DNA of 10,619 nucleotides, taken from NCBI GenBank assembly GCA_902766325.1, contig CACXDF010000092.1, positions 1-10,619 of the forward strand, read 5' to 3'. Made by a program: the position numbers and the translations under genes. Positions 8,401-10,619 of the stretch are shown in pieces. Source of the DNA: an uncultured Eubacteriales bacterium (GTDB taxonomy: Bacteria; Bacillota; Clostridia; Christensenellales; DTU072). Under the pieces are notes generated by a model that was not told the origin of the DNA, searched no databases, and saw only the letters and a list, made by a program, of their open reading frames with translations. Positions within the stretch are counted from its first letter, which is position 1; each line of letters begins with the position of its first letter.

Positions 8401-9456
8401 TGCGCGAATGGGCGTCATAGCCGGATCGCGTAACGCAAGCGACATATCTCCGGCGATCTCGTCGATGACTGACAAAACGAAACGCGTCGCGCCGTCGCTA
8501 CGGACTTTCACCGACGCGGGGACCTGGGCGTACTTCTTTTTTCCGCCATCGTCCTTCATCTTGTAACGACCGGTCTGATACTTATTCGGATCGGTCGCCA
8601 AATTGATTTTCAGGGTCTTACCGGCAAAGGTCACCTTGGCGAGAGTCGCGCGCCCGCGCGTAAAAGAAATACCCGACCAACTGAGACGGGACTTAACTTT
8701 GTCGTAAGAAAGAAGTTTGGTCGCGATAGCGGCGTAATACTCCTTGATGCGCTTGTCGGAAAGGATCAGTTTGGCTAAAAAAGAACGCGAATAGCGCAGT
8801 TTGCTGACCCACGCCGCGTCGCCCGGCTTTCTTTTTACGGTTTGCGTGTTCGCCGCCGATTCTACGACGGGTTCGACGGCGCTCTCTTCTTCGGGCGTCT
8901 CCGGAGACTGCTCTTGCGGCAAGCGCGGACGGATGATACGGATCAGATCGCGCGCAAGTAAGGTCTCGAACGGCTCGAACGGATAATCGCTCGCTTTGAC
9001 CTCTTCAATCGGCTTTTTGCGCGGCCGAAAGGCTCTTTCTTCGGCCAGAATATCGACCAATTTCAGCGCGTACTTAAGCGCCCTTGCGCTTTTTATTTTT
9101 AACTTACCGGGAACGTGCGCGTACTTCTTTTTTCCGCTTACGTCGATCAGTTTATACCGTCCCCAACCGTAAAGAGAGGGATCGAGCGCAAGGTATAAGC
9201 AAAGCGTCTTGCCCGAAATGCCGATGCGCGCGTAAGCGGCGCGCCCAAAATAAAAGCCCTCGCCTGAGCGGCTCTTACTGATCCTCGTTTTATCGTAGGA
9301 TAAGAGCTTATTGACAAGGGTGGCATAAAAATCTTTGGTTTTATCGTCGGATAAGATCAGTTTGGCCGCAAAAGAACGTACGTACCGCATCCGCGATACC
9401 CATTCTCTCTTAAAAACGCTTTTGTCCCCTTGGACTATCGTCGTCTCTTCAGCCAT
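5494..9456 (-). CDS. Large multidomain protein: triplicated unknown domain plus McrC-N-terminal/DUF2357-like core
   Basis: A 1320-residue protein with no signal peptide or membrane segment, so presumably cytosolic. Order: unknown repeat domain copy 1 (about 24-175), copy 2 (221-372), a Gly/Glu/Thr linker (403-497), a folded core (about 507-820), a Glu/Arg/Ala-rich helix (about 843-920), an acidic stretch (925-958), repeat copy 3 (about 965-1110), a Pro/Glu-rich tail with GGDALL twice (1230, 1273), and a basic end, FLSRLFKRRK. The core segment with RSIQHLCQH, IIPSKLL and TYENKFINTLLSRLY (about 599-649) resembles the N-terminal part of McrC/DUF2357 proteins, the partners of McrB NTPases, and the upstream gene is McrB-like. 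I see no PD-(D/E)XK nuclease motif after it. The ATG at 9456 has AGGAG eight bases upstream. The gene follows the McrB-like gene by 19 bases, which supports a shared complex. The core assignment is moderate; the repeat domain's function is unknown. Confidence 0.85.
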   Translation of the reverse strand: MAEETTIVQGDKSVFKREWVSRMRYVRSFAAKLILSDDKTKDFYATLVNKLLSYDKTRISKSRSGEGFYFGRAAYARIGISGKTLCLYLALDPSLYGWGRYKLIDVSGKKKYAHVPGKLKIKSARALKYALKLVDILAEERAFRPRKKPIEEVKASDYPFEPFETLLARDLIRIIRPRLPQEQSPETPEEESAVEPVVESAANTQTVKRKPGDAAWVSKLRYSRSFLAKLILSDKRIKEYYAAIATKLLSYDKVKSRLSWSGISFTRGRATLAKVTFAGKTLKINLATDPNKYQTGRYKMKDDGGKKKYAQVPASVKVRSDGATRFVLSVIDEIAGDMSLALRDPAMTPIRAKDFPYDTFNNLLARGLIRLLVAEKKPPKYVKGGPDVPTGAAVPGEDGYPVLGAEGEKAGEGAGVVPGEGEGEGLAVKPTEEEGVAVSPTEGAGEGVGTGEGTGEGSGEGTGTGEGAGTGEGEGTGPAAAVAEGEGSGEGGTAAVAKEVEEYGAMKISDDAYQDTLLTMDALIGRHEEYDTILNVLKNGNPRIKMSKKFLLKMIDETWVKAIEDSLQALDEVVRNPGHFIEETEELLPIERTKKVTSRSIQHLCQHTDLISSVDGDTIIPSKLLNVFREDSMMTYENKFINTLLSRLYIFVTRRYDAAVKNGANEKVTSLEFEDEFLHGTLMGKIHLSIELSGTYKNGREVKNYAFNTDLWKRVKKLYEVARTYQGSEFVLAMGKASIRPPVMRTNAILKNKYLRQCLALWEFIESYDDAGYGIMVDEQEENLSEEYIKQVYQGVAEQYLIYCRHMAEAKALETPENFVPPQSLHHFAEPEKVKPIFDFTPTAERKQEEAPESDEEIAIAIEAALAAEQILDERSEEERRKAEEERKRIEAEAAKAEEEARRKEEEEAERRRTEAAAAMSAEVKKPVSEDESAYDENRSDEEDESDEVEITTEDEESITRTIIRYKKSFVAKVKLLGDPLREYYCAIYNKFMTKNKVTARTSFSGVTFTTGRKQLAKVAIAGKTLKLYLALDPATVPQKYFVKDSSAVKKYAAVPALLKVKSGRALKNALELIEETCVGLQEATKQEFISPSDFGYETIDQLVAMGLATKEVTTVTIAKEKPPVAPKAEETGYVEKEDILARTKSTLAQDEERVEAEETQEDPNVIGLTKRQKEELRKALLETPKGEERPEEPKEEIAIEPETDAPQTRIEAEKPEEPEEPKKDLSGAGGDALLVKKEALEITQGIILELPEEEEPPVAPVEPERPKEEVIGGDALLPKPITLDALNDIDMQEADEYVMPAPQTTEKKGFLSRLFKRRK
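5623..5769 (-). repeat. Duplicated GGDALL motif in the C-terminal tail of the large protein
   Basis: GGDALL is encoded at 5752..5769 and again at 5623..5640, 43 residues apart, each followed by a short Lys and hydrophobic segment (VKKEALEI and PKPITLDALN). The surroundings are Pro/Glu-rich and probably disordered, so the pair may be a short binding motif used twice. Function unknown. Confidence 0.5.
6127..6564 (-). repeat. Unknown repeat domain, copy 3 (large protein residues ~965-1110)
   Basis: It shares with copies 1 and 2 the ordered landmarks RY.kSF.AK, a YY..I..K helix, GR..LAK, GKTLKLYLALDP, KKYA.VPA.LKVKSGRALK and a final short helix (FGYETIDQLVAMGL). It is the most diverged copy and is separated from the other two by the linker, the core and a charged helix. 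The divergence suggests an old duplication. Confidence 0.8.
6997..7938 (-). other. McrC-N-terminal/DUF2357-like core region of the large protein (residues ~507-820)
   Basis: This is the only long globular part of the protein that is not repeat or low-complexity. It opens with helices (DDAYQDTLLTMDALIGRHEEY). It then has ELLPIERTKKVTSRSIQHL and TYENKFINTL, which follow the E...P......I..L..H and t.ENrFi..lL patterns of DUF2357/McrC N-terminal regions. A helical half follows (LWKRVKKLYEVARTY, LRQCLALWEFIESY). No catalytic D...(D/E)xK triad is visible. The assignment rests on pattern recall and should be tested by profile search. Confidence 0.55.
7966..8250 (-). repeat. Gly/Glu/Thr low-complexity linker with near-tandem short repeats
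   Basis: Encodes about 95 residues dominated by GEG, GTG and GSG units (for example GEGTGEGSGEGTGTGEG), with two copies of KPTEEEG/SPTEGAG type near its start. At DNA level the densest part, about 8026..8130, repeats ccttcgcccgttcc-like units. It joins the two N-terminal repeat domains to the core, is expected to be flexible, and may vary in length between strains through slippage. Confidence 0.8.
8341..8796 (-). repeat. Unknown repeat domain, copy 2 (large protein residues ~221-372)
   Basis: Begins RYSRSFLAKLILSD and continues with YYAAIATKLLSYDKVKSRLSW, GRATLAK, GKTLKINLATDP, GRYKMKDDGGKKKYAQVP and a closing FPYDTFNNLLARGLIRLL. It is clearly closer to copy 1 than to copy 3. The alternating pattern and conserved basic and aromatic positions suggest a compact alpha/beta fold. 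Confidence 0.85.
8932..9387 (-). repeat. Unknown repeat domain, copy 1 (large protein residues ~24-175)
   Basis: Begins RYVRSFAAKLILSD, followed by FYATLVNKLLSYDK, a GRAAYAR turn, GKTLCLYLALDP, GRYKLIDVSGKKKYAHVP, LKIKSARALKYA and the closing YPFEPFETLLARDLIRII. Most landmarks recur at the same spacing in copies 2 and 3. I do not know a family name for it. Confidence 0.85.
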
Positions 9457-9464
9457 AACCCCGA

Positions 9465-9469
9465 CTCCT
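9465..9469 (-). promoter_or_regulatory. Shine-Dalgarno site of the large multidomain gene
   Basis: The minus strand reads AGGAG eight bases before the ATG at 9456, within the 19-base gap after the McrB-like stop codon. It supports MAEETT as the true N-terminus, which therefore lacks a signal peptide. Confidence 0.7.
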
Positions 9470-9475
9470 GCTTAC

Positions 9476-10619
9476 TTAGTACATCTTCTGCAGGCGTTGC
9501 AGATAGGCGATGCACTCTTTCATCGTGTCTTTGCCGAATAAATTATCCATGTACATAATAAGTCCGCGGATCTCGTCGCGAATAAGCGACAGATTCAAGC
9601 CCTCGAACTTACGGAATATCTTTGTTGCGAGGATATAGTCCAAGCCTTCCAATTCGGTACCGCCGCAAGCGACGTATACGGGCACGAATACGCGCATCTG
9701 CTTCAGGATACGGTTACCGAACGCCACGCGGAACTTATCGATGACGTACAGGTCGAGCTGGGCGATCTTCTGTAAGATCTCATCGCTCATCGCGTGATCT
9801 TTTTCCGCCTGGTGATATAAGGATTCCACGTAAGAATAACTTATCTTTTTAGAGGTCGTCGGCTTGGCTTTGAAGGGCTCGCCCTTCTTATCCAGGTTGA
9901 TGACCAAAGCACGGTCGTACACCTTGTCGGAGATAGCGAACGTCGAGTCGTCGTTGTTGGCCGTACCGATATACCAGATGTTCTGCGGAATGGTCAACTT
10001 GCCGTCCGTAAGATGTTTCGGGTCGTCCTCCCACGCGGAAGGAACAAGCTCGATCTTCCATTCGTTCGGGTCCGGCATTTCCAAAATGGACAGCATCTCG
10101 GCGAAATAGTATTCGACACGCGCGATATTCATTTCGTCCAGAATGATGACGTTGATATCGTCGTTAAAAGAACTCTCGTAAATGCGCTTTAAGATCTCGG
10201 TCTCGTTGAACTTCTTCGTGAATTCGTTGAAGTATCCGAAAAGCTCGGTACGGTCACGCCAGGACGGCTGTACCGAAGCGATGGTCGCGTCGTTCAAAAA
10301 GTACTTTCCGAGCATATACGGAAGAGACGTCTTACCGGTACCGGATATACCTTGCAGAACGATCAACTTCGTTGCGGACAGTCCGGCGATCATAAGACGA
10401 ATGGTCTTTATCTCATAATACAAATGCGAGTTGTAGCAAGCAAAGTCACGGATATCGTTACAGAGTTCTTCAAGCGACATCGTCTTGTTATACTTGGGCG
10501 GCTGATAGTAGACGTACTTATCGTCCACCGCAGCAAGACGCGTAAACCGTCTCGATCCGACCGTTCCGACGCTCTCTTGTCCGACGACGTGGTTGTTCGT
10601 GACGTTGGTCACTTCTCCC
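9476..10619 (-). CDS. McrB-like AAA+ NTPase, 5' end probably beyond the window
   Basis: A motor NTPase of the McrB type; McrB proteins form hexameric rings with an McrC partner. Numbered from a GTG at 10612, it has Walker A GISGTGKT (88-95), the QPSWRDRTELFGYFN segment (115-129), Walker B with the McrB-characteristic run ILDEMNIARVEYYFAEML (157-174), the sensor region GTANNDDST (216-224), where N219 and D222 match the NxxD of McrB's MNTAD motif, and a YDRA finger region (232-235). The frame stays open to the window edge. The GTG has only GGGAG two bases upstream, too close for good initiation, so the gene probably begins outside and the 378 visible codons are a minimum. Any N-terminal DNA-binding domain would be missing from view. 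It is followed after 19 bases by the McrC-like multidomain gene, its presumed partner. GTP versus ATP use cannot be decided. Confidence 0.88.
   Translation of the reverse strand, partial: GEVTNVTNNHVVGQESVGTVGSRRFTRLAAVDDKYVYYQPPKYNKTMSLEELCNDIRDFACYNSHLYYEIKTIRLMIAGLSATKLIVLQGISGTGKTSLPYMLGKYFLNDATIASVQPSWRDRTELFGYFNEFTKKFNETEILKRIYESSFNDDINVIILDEMNIARVEYYFAEMLSILEMPDPNEWKIELVPSAWEDDPKHLTDGKLTIPQNIWYIGTANNDDSTFAISDKVYDRALVINLDKKGEPFKAKPTTSKKISYSYVESLYHQAEKDHAMSDEILQKIAQLDLYVIDKFRVAFGNRILKQMRVFVPVYVACGGTELEGLDYILATKIFRKFEGLNLSLIRDEIRGLIMYMDNLFGKDTMKECIAYLQRLQKMY

Noticed and set aside
8030..8566. Pro/Ser/Val repeat-coding open frame on the plus strand
   Set aside because: It is the reverse reading of the GEG/GTG linker, which is in frame within a well-supported minus-strand gene.

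Overview
The window looks like a piece of chromosome from an endospore-forming Firmicute of the class Clostridia, probably an uncultured gut-type lineage. The evidence is a pair of GerA/GerB-type germination genes, a SipW-type signal peptidase, AGGAGG ribosome-binding sites and intermediate base composition. I cannot name a genus. All seven genes lie on the minus strand, so they are transcribed from right to left, and almost no DNA is non-coding. I see no tRNA, rRNA, CRISPR array, insertion sequence or attachment site.

Right part (10619 down to 2115): five tightly spaced genes (gaps of 19, 11, 15 and 5 bases) that look like one operon, closed by a clear intrinsic terminator at 2051..2086. In transcription order they are: an McrB-like AAA+ NTPase that runs off the window edge; a 1320-residue cytosolic protein with an McrC-N-terminal/DUF2357-like core flanked by three copies of a ~150-residue domain I cannot name; a SipW-type (serine/histidine) signal peptidase I; a 78-residue basic coiled-coil protein; and a membrane-anchored sensor with a degenerate GGDEF domain and an apparently intact c-di-GMP phosphodiesterase EAL domain.

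Left part (2009 to 1): a second operon with a GerA-type germinant receptor subunit followed by a translationally coupled GerB-type permease that is cut by the window edge.

The most interesting element is the first pair of the right operon. It resembles an McrBC module in which the McrC-like partner has no visible nuclease domain and has instead acquired repeated domains and long low-complexity linkers. Its co-transcription with a signal peptidase and a c-di-GMP phosphodiesterase suggests a regulatory or envelope-linked role rather than plain restriction. That is inference.
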